This document shows, one piece after another, positions 32,861 through 43,607 of a DNA stretch of 64,000 nt. The position numbers and the translations under genes were made by a program. The DNA comes from Plicaturopsis crispa FD-325 SS-3 (Eukaryota; Basidiomycota; Agaricomycetes; Amylocorticiales; Amylocorticiaceae), in assembly GCA_000827205.1 (NCBI GenBank), contig KN832567.1, forward strand, positions 579,189-643,188, read 5' to 3'. Every line of letters begins with the position of its first letter. The first letter of the stretch is position 1. Under the pieces are notes generated by a model. That model was not told the DNA's origin and ran no database searches. It saw only the letters and a program-made list of their open reading frames with translations.

Positions 32861-35800
32861 ATGTTGTTCGAGCCCTTTTTTTACCTCGTCTCTCTGCTCA
32901 CCTTTTACACCAAGTCCTGGCTAGAGCAAACCACCTCCTTTCTGAGTGGCACCGACACCGAAACCGGAGCCGAGCGAGCACTAGTAGGAAATGTGTCCGT
33001 CCCTGAGGGCTTCCCGAAATCCGGCAATGGCCTGTGGTACATTTCCCCAGGCATGATCTGGGCGAAGGATTATCTGCCGATTGGGAATGGGTACCTCGCT
33101 GGTGAGTTTCCGTATCCTCCCTCCATTGTCCGTATCCTCCATATCCTCCATCGAGCTGTTCGATGTTCCCGCTGCTTACCGTTCGATGTTCCCGCTGCTT
33201 ACCGTTCGATGTTCCCGCTGCTTACCGTTCGATGTTCCCGCTGCTTACCGTTCGATGTATCCTGTGCTTACGGGTGTTGGAACTTTGGGGAAGCGATGGT
33301 CCCGGGCGGCACGGTCTACGAAGTCACGCAGTTCAATATCGAGTCGTTGTGGTCTGGAGGGCCTTTTGCGGACGCTGTGAGTGCGCTGTTACTCTACCCT
33401 TAAGTCGCGTCGTGTCCGTCGAGTCGCGTCCGTCGATTCGCGTCTTTCTAAGTCGCGTCCGTCGATTCGCGTCTTTCTAAGTCGCGTCCGTCGAGTCGAG
33501 TCGCGTCCGTCGAGTCGCGTCCGTCGATTCGCTTTCGTCGAGTCGAGTGGCGTCGCGTCGCGTCCGTCCGTCGAGTCGCGTCCCGTCGAGTCGCGTCCGT
33601 CGAGCGTCCGTCGAGTCGAGTCCGTCGAGTCGCGTCCTTCTAGTCGCGTCGCGTCCTTCTGCGCGTCGAGTCGCGTTCCTATACGCGTCATGGCCCCTTG
33701 TGTTTCCATACTGACCGTTCGCTTCGATACTGACCGCGCGCGTCTAAGCAGACGTACAACGGCGGCAACAGCCCGCCATCGGACAGGAGCGTTTTAGCAG
33801 CGGATACACAAGATATCCGGCATACGATATTCGCGAATGATAATGGGACTATAGATAGTACGTCCCGGGTAAATTTGAGACTTAAAAGAAGCTCACTCAT
33901 GTGTGTGTTTGACTAGACATCGAAGAGCTCGCTACACCAGCAGGCGCTTACGGTATGTATTCCTACTGGTACTATGTCTTTCTCCACCAATCACGTCGTG
34001 CAGGCTCATACATCGGCGCCGGCTACCTCATCAACACCCTCAACACCCTCAACACCCTCACCCCCACCACCACCACCACGCAACAGCCCACCCAAATCAA
34101 AAACTACACCCGCTGGCTCGACCTCGACATCGGCGTCGCCCGCACCGCATGGACGGTAGGGAACCAGAGCTTTATGCGGTATGTAGTGTATACGCGCGTG
34201 TAACCCGACTCGCACACGTATACTTATATCGTGGCGGATAGGGAGTCGTTCTGCTCGCACCCGGCGCAGGCGTGCGTGCAGCACCTCTCCCTCTCCACCA
34301 ACCTCTCCACCCACAACACGCACACGAACGACACGAACGCAGCACTCCCGACACACACATACGCGTTCGCGTACTCCCTGAACGGCACCGCTGGTTTGAA
34401 CGTGAACGTGACGTGCTGGGACGAGACGACCCTCCGGCTGCGCGGTACGGCGGGCAGCCCGGGTATGGTGTACGAGGTTTTGGGCAGGGTCTTTGTTTCG
34501 GGCGGGGACGCGAGTGTTTCGTGCGCGCCTGTGCAATCCGCAACACCCGTGTCCGTGCAAAACGCAAACGCGAACTTTCAATCCGAAGCGACTGTGACCA
34601 TGCAAAACGCAAACGCGACGGTGACAGTGCAAAACGCTACCACGTCCTGGATCCTCTGGGTCGGCGGCACGGAGTTCGACCAGGCCGCAGGGAACGCGGC
34701 GCACAATTTCACGTTCAGAGGGCCGGACCCGCATGACGCGTTGGTGGCGCTTCTGTCCGCCGATACCACAGGCGAAGGCGAAGGCGATTACAAAGAAGCC
34801 GATTACACCTCTCTACGCGCCGCGCACGTCGCCGACATAACCGCCCTGCAGTCCGGCTTCCGCCTGAACATAACAGGCGACTTCGATGTGGCGACGCTAC
34901 GGCCGACGGACGAGCTAATGCGCGCGTATCGCACCGATGTGGGCGACCCGTATCGCACCGACATAGGCGACCCATGGGTCGAGCAGGTATTGTTCAACTA
35001 CGGGCGGTATCTCCTCGGCGGGAGCGCGCGGGGGGTACTGCCGGCGAATTTGCAGGGGAAGTGGGCGGAGGGGGGGAGTAGTGCTTGGAGTGCTGGTATG
35101 TGCCTTCCGCTGGTGAGGTTTGAAGTGCGAAGTGCGAGACTGAGTTGAGGATGGTGCTGTAGATTATCGTGAGTGCTACAAGACTTAGCGCAAACAGGTC
35201 GTGGTGCGAACAGTGGGAATGTTATTTCGTAGATGCGAATATCAACCTACAGATGAACTACTGGGCTGCAGAGACGACAGGGCTCGACGTCACGCAGTCT
35301 CTGTGGAATTATCTCGAGGCAAGTACCGTCAGCCCTCCTAGCCTCGCCTTATTCTAGCTAATTGAATGCCGCGTAACTTGCAGCAAAATTGGGCACCTCG
35401 GGGTGCGGAGACAGCTCAGATCTTGTACAACATTTCACGCGGGTGGGTGACGCACAATGAGGTACGTGGCCTTGTTCTTGCAGCCTCTCTATGGTTAAAA
35501 ATTCCTGACGGGTTGTTAGATGAATGTGAGTGAGACTGACTGAAGTGCACGCCTCCGTTAGCTCAAACATATGTTTGCGCAGATTTTCGGGCATACTGGT
35601 ATGAAACTGAGCGGAAATAGCGCGCAGTGGGCTGATTATCCTGGTATGTTCCATTCCTCTCATTCTTATGATGTTTCTCAACTTGTTACTTTCAGAGTCT
35701 GCTGTATGGATGGTGAGCGTCCCATTCCACCCCCGTCCTCTTATCCTGCACAATTAATATTCACACCATCATGCTACTTAGATGATCCACGTATGGGACC

Positions 35801-37190
35801 ATTTCGACTACACGAACGACGTCACCTGGTGGAAAGCGCAAGGCTGGCCACTCCTCAAGGTAACCCCCCCCCTCCCCCCACATCACCAAAAAACCGAACC
35901 TAACGACCATGCAAATGCCAGGCCGTAGCGAGCTTCCACCTAGACAAGCTCATCCTCGACCTCCACTTCAACGACTCCTCCCTCGTGACCGCGCCCTGCA
36001 ACTCGCCCGAGCAGACGCCCATAACATTCGGTACGGTCTCTCCCTCCTTGCTGCGATGGTGGTGTCGGCGATGTGTACTAACGAGATGGTGCCGACCGCG
36101 TTGAAGGATGTGCGCATGCGCAGCAGCTGATTTGGCAAGCGCTTAATGCGGTTGAGAAGGGATTCGAGGCGTCGGGGGATACGGATACTGCGTTCCTCGC
36201 TGGTGTGTGCTGACTGACCCTCCGACCGTTCAGATCTTTGGTGAATTTGGTTGAATGTAGAGGTACGTGCGAAGCGCGATAAGATGGATAAAGGTATCCG
36301 TATCGGCTCGTGGGGGCAGCTTCAAGGTGCGCATATACGCACGCAATTGATAAGAGAATTGTAATTGACCGCCCAATAGAATGGAAAGTAGACATGGACA
36401 GTCCCACAGATACCCACCGGCACCTCTCGCACCTGATCGGACTCTATCCGGGGTACGCCGTCGCCGGGTACAACAGCACCATCCAGCCCGTGCCCAACCT
36501 CAACGCTTCGAATATTAATACCACTCTCAATTATACGCTCCACGACGTGCTGGGTGCGGCGCAGACGAGCCTTATTCATAGAGGGAACGGGACGGGGCCC
36601 GATGCGGATGCGGGGTGGGAGAAGGTGTGGCGCGCGGCTGCGTGGGCGCAGTTGGGCAATGCTAGCGAGTTCTATCATGAGTTATCGGTGAGTCGGTTGG
36701 CCCGCTCTCACCTTCGATGTGGTATTAAAGAGTGAGAGTAGTATGCGATTCAGCGGAATTTCGGAGACAATATGTTTAGCTTGTACGACCCGGACTCCTC
36801 GGATTCGATATTCCAGATAGACGCCAATCTCGGATATCCTGCCGCTGTCATCGTGCGTCTTACTCCTCTTCCTCTTCCTCACCCCTCAATCTTACATCCC
36901 TCTATCTCATCCACTGGCAGAACGCGCTCATCAGCGCACCAGACACAGCCTCGCTCTCCACACCCTTAACCGTGACCCTCCTCCCCGCCGTACCTACCCA
37001 ATGGCCCTCAGGCACCGTAACGGGCACGCGCCTGCGCGGCGGGTGGACGGTAGATCTCGCATGGAGCGGGGGGAAGCCGACCAGCGCGGTGTTCACCGCG
37101 AAGAACGCGACGCGCCCGGTGAGGGTTGTGTATGGCGGCAAGGTGGTGGGGAGGTTTGACGGGGCGGTGGGAGGGACGATTAGTTTTTGA
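32861..37190 (+). CDS. GH95 family alpha-L-fucosidase
   Basis: Secreted glycoside hydrolase releasing alpha-1,2-linked L-fucose. The start MLFEPFFYLVSLLTF gives a hydrophobic N-terminus fit for secretion. Family blocks: GLWYISPGMIWAKDYLPIGNG; PGGTVYEVTQFNIESLWSGGPF; GVLPANLQGKWAEG; DYHANINLQMNYWAAE with the Asn pair of the active site; GHTGMKLSG; NSPEQTPITFGCAHAQQLIW with the presumed acid Glu; DTHRHLSHLIGLYPG with the presumed base Asp; DSIFQIDANLG. It has many introns, among them 33102-33293 and 33377-33751, both long because of tandem repeats, and a 6-nt exon at 35163-35168. Many N-glycosylation sites fit a secreted protein. No disabling change was seen. Spliced length was not computed exactly. 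Confidence 0.85.
33158..33271. repeat. 23-bp minisatellite in GH95 intron 1
   Basis: Four perfect copies of GTTCGATGTTCCCGCTGCTT plus ACC (33158-33249), then one degenerate copy. It makes this intron 192 bp, three to four times the local norm. Confidence 0.9.
33400..33690. repeat. GTCGAGTCGCGTCC minisatellite in GH95 intron 2
   Basis: A degenerate array of GTCGAGTCGCGTCC / GTCGATTCGCGTC words with higher-order 25-30 bp units. It lengthens the intron to 375 bp. Confidence 0.85.
34918..34975. repeat. 24-bp in-frame coding duplication in GH95
   Basis: Two copies of a CGTATCGCACCGA-containing unit, giving YRTDVGDP then YRTDIGDP. The frame is kept. Confidence 0.75.
35163..35168 (+). other. 6-nt exon of the GH95 gene
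   Basis: ATTATC lies between an intron ending AG at 35162 and one beginning GT at 35169. Together with the flanking exons it supplies the codons of Asp-Tyr-His in ADYHANINLQ, the conserved active-site stretch. Without it the frame and the motif are lost. Confidence 0.65.
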
Positions 37191-37458
37191 GGGCGGGTTT
37201 GGAGTTGCGGGATAGGGACTGAATTGGAAGAGACAGTGTTTTTTTGTACTATTATACGTGTTTATAGCTGGGCTTGGGGTCCTTCGTTGTAGGGCAGTGT
37301 CCACAGATTGTGTATTGCAGTTTACTTCACAGATTGGACGATTCGTCAACGGAACTCACACGAGAAGTCTCCGAACTCAAGCTTCAAAATATTCATGACC
37401 GTAAGGTCCAATTCGCATACATCCAAGTTAAATAAGGCCTGGTGATATCTCGCCCCAC

Positions 37459-38653
37459 TCACCTCCCCTCGATATTCCCCTTCACACTCTCCTCGAAACC
37501 GATCCACTCCTCGCGCCCCATTTCCTTCAAAAGAGCAGTGCTCCTTGTATTATCGACCCGACTTAAGTTGAGCAGGGTCTCCCAAGCGAAATGCTCGGGC
37601 AAATCCGTTCGCTCAGGACGGAGCTTGCGCACTGCAGCCAGGAGCCGGTTCCACGAGAACGGCTCCGCGGCACCCCAGAGACGGTAGCCAGGGGCGTCGG
37701 TCGACGGCAGGGTCAGTGCCGCGACGTGCAGGCGCGCGCAGTCGCGCACGTCGACGAACCACTCTACATATATGCGTTGGCTGTCAGGGCGGTCGGGAAA
37801 GGTAGTAGAAGGGCTGAACGCACGACAAGGAAATCCTGTGAGGAGGTCACTTTGGCCGGAAATGATGGAGAGCGGGAAAGCTGCGCTGCTCGGCGCGGTG
37901 GAAGGATCCAAAATCGGCCCCAGGGTCGTGTCCGGGAGCACTGTGTTGAACACGAACCCGGGCTACGATTGCGCGTTATTAGGGGATCAATGCGTATCAA
38001 CGCCCGAAAGTTGTCGACGCACCTTCTCCTCTTTCACGAATTTCCAGGCGGCTTTCTCCCCCTCCGTCTTGCTCACCGCGTAGACATGAACGCCCCGCAG
38101 CGGATCGGCCTCAGCGCTCTGCACGATCTTAGCGCTGCTCTCGTTCCAGCTATTCTCATCGCGAGTGTATGCGACACCAAGCTCAGGGAACCCGGCCGCC
38201 ACCGACGACGACGTCAGCACGAACCGCTTCACCGAGGGTGTTGCGGCGGCTGCACGCAGGACGGAGAGGGTGCCCCTCACCACGGGTCCGACGACCTCAT
38301 CAACATTTTCAGACATGCTGATGTCCGACGCGATGTGCGCAACGCCGGACACGCCTAGGCAGTCGGTCAGGTTGATTATGGTGTGGGTCGGAGGATTGAG
38401 AGGGTACGAACGAACCTTTGATCGCCTGGTCAAGTGCCCCCTCGACGGTTACGTCGGGGATTTCTATGATCTCTATGCGCCCTTCACCATACTCGCGAGT
38501 AAATTTCTCGCGTAGGAACGTAGCCTTCTGCGCTGTGCGCGTGGTCCCGCGCACAGAATATCCTGCTTGGAGGAGCTGCTGCGCCACATGGGAGGCGATA
38601 TATCCCGTAATGCCTGTGACGAGGACCGTCGAGCCCTCTGGAATAACTGTCAT
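37459..38653 (-). CDS. NAD(P)-dependent epimerase/dehydratase-like reductase (extended SDR, Gre2 type)
   Basis: Extended short-chain dehydrogenase like yeast Gre2 or dihydroflavonol reductase; probably reduces a ketone or aldehyde in the cytosol. The start MTVIPEGSTVLVTG at 38653 leads into the Rossmann motif VTGITGYIASHVAQQL. VAHIASDIS and the SDR catalytic pair YAVSK (Tyr and Lys) in VHVYAVSKTEGEKAAW follow, then FVFNTVLPDTTLGP and WFVDVRDCARLHVAAL. Three or more introns interrupt it. The stop is taken at 37459 after GNIEGR; an intron there leading to a slightly longer tail cannot be ruled out. A TATATAA about 75 bp upstream is a likely core promoter. Confidence 0.85.
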
Positions 38654-39004
38654 TATGAAGTTGGTACTAGTGAGCAGTCTTGCGAGGAAGTTTGGGATTC
38701 TTTGGAGCAGCACTTACCGGTAAGGGCTTATATACCGACCGAGTTACTAGGGAGCACTGTACATCTGTACTCGCTTGCTGTAAGCAAACTGTCAGCACAT
38801 TGCACATGTAAGCGCTGGAAGCCTCACATAATCGGATCCTTATTGCACCCCCCACTCTAACAGGCGACTCACAGGTGAGCGTCGAGCGATATTGATATTG
38901 CACCCGTGAACTTACTTACATGTTGCTCCTAGCACAAGGCTGACGCAGCAACTTCGATCCACTTTCGCGCACCTTGGGGTAATCACGTTCGACTGAGGCT
39001 GAGG

Positions 39005-39185
39005 CGCCTCGTCAAGTGCCCCCTTGATGGGAACGGTGGGGATTTGCACGACTTCGAGGCGCCCTTATACCCTTGAACTCGCGAGTGCGGTTCTCGCGCA
39101 AGAACGCTGCTGTCAGCGCTGAGCATGTTCCCGCGCACAGAATGACCTCAGCAGGAGTCGCTGCATTACATGATTTTAGCCAGCA
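39005..39185 (-). pseudogene. relic of the 5' part of the Gre2-like reductase
   Basis: Resembles 38428-38600 within the neighbouring gene: GTCAAGTGCCCCC, GGGGATTT, ACTCGCGAGT, TCTCGCG and CCCGCGCACAGAAT occur in the same order. It contains no open frame of useful length. It is best read as an eroded partial duplicate just upstream of the intact gene. Confidence 0.6.
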
Positions 39186-39189
39186 ACTT

Positions 39190-39504
39190 CAAGGGGCACG
39201 GCGATCTCTCACTTTTCTTGGCGGGGGCTAACCCCAGCATAACGTCGTGGCTGAACGGGAGATCTTGCATGGCGCGGAGGAAAGCTAGAGGAAAGCCAAT
39301 CAACGCGAACAACAAGGCCAATCAGTGACTTCAAATTCTTGGTTTTTCACGAAGCATTCCGCAAGCAAGAGACCGTGTTACACCTATCCCTCCCAGAGGG
39401 ACAGGTCGCCGCATACGCGGCCTAAGTATACATGCCCATAGATAGGATAAGAAATAAAGCAGCAGCTCGTACACATCATCTCCCGCCCATCCGTATCAAC
39501 GACC
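39190..39504. other. intergenic region
   Basis: Between the reductase relic and the 3' end of the small membrane protein gene. I see nothing in it. Confidence 0.45.
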
Positions 39505-40503
39505 TCAAGACCGGTACGGCTTCTCGAACTGGAGGAAATCGCTCGCAGCGTCGCTCGTCGGGTACATCTCGGGCCCGACCCCGTACGAGTCGTTGTACAT
39601 GGAGCCGCCCGCGTAGGGTGTGTAGCGCGAGAAGGGCGTCGTCCAGACGTGCTTGTGGCCGGCCGAGTGCTCCGAGAACGCGAAGCGCGCGATGCTTGCG
39701 GTCGTGAGGAGTACTGTCAATATAGTGATATGAGATAATGAGAGAGCGGACAAGGGAGAATAAGGAAGGGCGTACGGATAACCCATTCAATCCACACGAA
39801 TGATTTCAGGACCTGTAAATCCAGACACCATGACTTCATGTCGGCATATTCTGTGATTGTTTGCGGGTTAATCAGTGCCCTGAGTAGATGGAGATGTTTA
39901 CGGACCACTGGGGATGGCGCTGCACATCAGAGGGACGTGGCGCCAGCGGGATGTGGAGAAAGCGTTGAATGCTGTACAATACGTTGGTAAATGATTCAAC
40001 GGCGCGCGTGTAGGTAGGAACTCACCGAGCCACAAGACGGTCAGGAGGGAAAGGACGATGATCATGAACGGGGCCTTGACTAGTGACGATTCCTTTGCAG
40101 TAAACCCCGAGATAGTCCTGGCGATTTCGCGATTGTTAGCAGCGGTCAAGACGCGGTGATCTGAGCCGTTACGCACATGAAGAAGAGCACCACCATTGTG
40201 AAGATAGACAATGCTAGGGGGAACAAATCTGCCACGACTTTGGACACAAGTCACCGTTCATATCAAACAAAAAAGCCATGAATGGGCTCGTCAGCGCAGC
40301 GCTCTCAATCCAAGCAAGGGCGACAACGCACAATAATATTCTTGGAATTCATTGACTCGCGCTGCAAACGCCAGCGTGATTAAATTGGCAAGAAACAGAC
40401 CCACTAAAGTCGCGCTTCTTGTGAGTGAATTGCTCTCGCGACACCTGATATTGCACTCACCGAACGCCGCAAGCAGCTTCTTCCCCGTCGAGGAGTATTT
40501 CAT
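39505..40503 (-). CDS. small multi-span membrane protein, MARVEL-like
   Basis: A short, intron-rich gene. The start MKYSSTGKKLLAAFG at 40503 is followed by hydrophobic segments: GLFLANLITLAFAARVNEF, SIFTMVVLFFM-type, KAPFMIIVLSLLTVLWLAFNAFS and LQVLKSFVWIEWVI, ending with ILLTTASIARFAF and a hydrophilic tail rich in Tyr and Ser (GSMYNDSYGVGPEMYP). Four spans with short loops resemble the MARVEL-type hypothetical proteins common in agaricomycetes. The function is unknown and the splice sites are tentative. Confidence 0.6.
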
Positions 40504-41182
40504 GTTGTCCAGATGCGCTTTCAAGGGTGAAAGGCGCAGAAAGCTTTAGATTGCAAAGAGCGTGAAGATATACGGTGAACCGGAGATGGGCAAGAGAAAG
40601 GAATAGACAGAGGATATCAAACGATACGCTGGTAAGTACAGCCTGGACACACTGTGTGCACTTGGAGCTCGACGGAAACATGGCAGATATCATTTGTCTT
40701 GGCGACCTGGGGATATTCGCGGGGTTTGATATTTATATCGTGGGAACATGTTCCATATTTGGAGATCCCGACAGCGCCTGGTCCCGAAGTCTCGAACGCG
40801 TTCATGCAAAGAACTTGCGCTGAACGACGGTCTGCTTTGTGGCGCTGGCTCGGGGTGCATTCTCAACCGCTACCACATCCTCTGTAACGAACAGGCGATA
40901 ATTAACGAGAAAACGGGGACTTGCCCATCGTTTAATCTTGCTGCCCGGGCCCGACAGTAAAAATGTGGCGTTTGTTTCTGGCAACTCTTGTATTCCAAGC
41001 GATGCAGGATCCGAGATGCGTTTATTCACCCCGTGCCCGTGAATGGACAATTGTATCGTTGTACTGAGGATGCCCGCTCGACGGTGTGTGATGGATACAT
41101 AAATTGAAGTGAATAGGTGAGTTATCCTGTTTCAATCCACCAGTGGCATTCACGGCTCATTAACATTACTCGTTTTTTAGAT
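40504..41182. other. intergenic region
   Basis: Between divergent genes. No coding similarity or clear repeat. It should hold both promoters. Confidence 0.45.
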
Positions 41183-42673
41183 ATGCCAGAAACTGAACCG
41201 TATCTCGTTCAGGCCAGCGATTATATACCTAACGCTGCGCTACCTCTAGTCGTGTACACAAGCAGTGTCCCATCGATGCCAGCCCACGACCGCTGCAGCC
41301 GAACACATCCTTCTGGAGGTTACATCACACCAGGTCACCAGCATTTATTATCCCGAATGCATAGATACGACATACGTCGGCACGAGAAATCCGTAAAAGA
41401 ATGTGCGTAACGCATTACCGAATTATCTTCCAATGTTTACCCACTGCGTGGAAGTACAGTCAGTAGTAGCTTCGCAGAGCTCGAGCTCATCTATAATCCG
41501 GAGGGCGGAGAAATCTTGACGATCCCCGTTGACGGTGAGCTATCTGCAATCCGACCGGTTCGCGTTAGAGTATGCTCATCACCTAAATCTGCGTACATTA
41601 GGTATCCTTCCCCAGGTTGTGCGAAGGTCACGTCGACGTGAAGGAGCGACTCCACTTGGATCCAGAGATACGAATGCAGAGAACAGCCGCACTGTTCATG
41701 ACCCTGTTCTGACAATACCAGGCCCTTTCCGATACCGAGACGTCAATGCGGACGACGATGTTGGCCGTGTCGTCCATGAGTCTGTTCTAACGACCGCAAG
41801 CACTATTTCCCGCCAGCTGTTCTCTTCGACTCCTGCGGAATGGACGTTCCAGCGCTCTATCGAGCCTGGTGTACATTCAGGGTATCTCACCCCCTACGTG
41901 TTTGCCAATTGGAATGTACGCTCGTTATCGTCGACAACTCTTTCTAGCACACCTAACTCTATCTGGCCCTAGTCGAGAGATTCATCCTCCTTTACGGAGG
42001 GCAAAATGGCTGTATTTGTGGTACCACCATGGTATCTCGGACCTCAAGATATGCAGTATTTCGTTAACGCTCTTCAAGTGAGTAGTGCGATCATTGTATT
42101 CCTTACCTTCTGGAGTGGCTGACGATATAGTGACTAGTTTCGGAACACGCGCATACGAAAGAGAGACGCTCCGGGTCCCAACCTCAAAAGGCTACATTAC
42201 TGGACCATGGTACGCCGAGTACGGAAGCATCGCGTCGGATGCAACGGCTGACTTGTTCATTTAGATTGCTAGTTTTTGTCATGGGCACGGAATCCGTCGT
42301 TTTGTGCTAACTACATATGAGCAGTGGGTGTTTGGGTGTTTCTCAGAGGGTACGTGTCTTCACTCACGTCGCACATGTCTCACTTTAACTCGGATTGATA
42401 CTGCCAGATTGGACCGATGCGGCCGTGTCGGATGTGCAGGAGCGCACCGCGCGGAGCCCGTCCGTTCTCGGGACGTTCCTATTCTGGATGCATTGTGCGT
42501 GCGAAGGACTTGGAAACGATCCCGGGAGGACGGAGTCTTCACCTCGTCCTCATCCCTCAAGCAGTGGCGTGGCTTCCGACGACGAAGGCTCCGTCACGTA
42601 CACTCCCTGTACATTCGAGGATGTATTTTGGAGGCATCCGAGGGCCGTTCACGCTATCATCTCCTGCTATTGA
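41183..42673 (+). CDS. uncharacterised expanded family, copy C
   Basis: The most diverged copy, but the full set of blocks is present: DYIPNAALPLVVYT; HPSGGYITPG; RMHRYD; a short acidic exon; TASTISRQLFSSTPAEWTF; YLTPYVFANWN; KMAVFVVPPWYLGPQDMQYFVN; KRLHYWTM; VLTTYEQWVFGCFSEG; SVLGTFLFWMHCACEG; CTFEDVFW; stop at 42673 after ISCY. Introns are GT-AG and fall where those of copies A and B do. The region equivalent to EVGHCPPF has been replaced by a Ser/Pro-rich stretch. It has no Pro/Gln-rich downstream frame. It probably still codes for protein. Confidence 0.6.
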
Positions 42674-43607
42674 TTCCGCAGAGATGCGAGATATCTCTGT
42701 CCTCCGGCGACCAGTTCATGCCGAGCTGTTTTCGTGCATGCAGTCGCTTCATTGTTTCTGCCCAATCTTCGTATAGTATCTATCCGATTGCCTTTTAATA
42801 TCTACCCTATAGCAACTAGTTCGCCGGCGACTGGTCAGACTATGCCATTTGCTCGTGCAGGTGCCAGGTAGTCGCTTCATTCATTCATTCTCCTCTTCGT
42901 ATCTATCTTAGTATCTTTGAATATATACCCAATGTCAACTAGTGCATCTTCCTGGCGAAGACACGGACACGGAGCATTTGTACGCCTAATTGAAAGCGCG
43001 CAAGCGAATCTGGCAAACAGCCATTTGTGGCGCTCCAGTCACGCTGATAGAATTTGGGCGACACTAGTACTGACAAGTATACTACTACTACTAGAAAGTT
43101 CCAACGACGACGATGGTAAAGACAGGTCTCCATTCTAACGAGGGTGTGGAGAGATTGAAGTTGGAATTGGCAACGACAGGAGTGGTTGGAGATTCTAGTG
43201 GAATGGAATTCAGACACAAAGCGATAAAAAGGTGACGAAAGTAACAACGACAATAAACAGCGTACTCATATATCTACGGGGCCCCACAGGAAGAAAGAGT
43301 ATGAAAACATATTCGGTGTCGAACGTCGAAGGGGGAGGGATAAGGGGATCGTGACCAGTCGTCGGGGCGTGCGTGTATGAGCTAAGACAAACAGAGGGTG
43401 GGGGTGGGGAATACAGCGAGGTAGGTAGTACCAATGTAGCGGCGTCCGTCCGCGGGGGCGTATGTGTAGGTGTATCATTTATCAGTGAGTATGTATGTAT
43501 GTGTAGGGGAGGGGGAGCGGCGGCGGCGTCTAGTCCAGTCCAAGGCCAGTCCAAGAGATATTCGGGTCCATTTTTGTGTGCAAGTGTAATTAAGAAGACG
43601 CGCGTGC
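42674..43607. other. intergenic region with a local duplication
   Basis: A stretch at about 42735-42825 is repeated at about 42865-42945 (GTCGCTTCATT...CTTCGTAT...CAACTAGT). Otherwise no gene was recognised. It lies between the convergent 3' ends of copy C and the GH16 gene. Confidence 0.5.
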
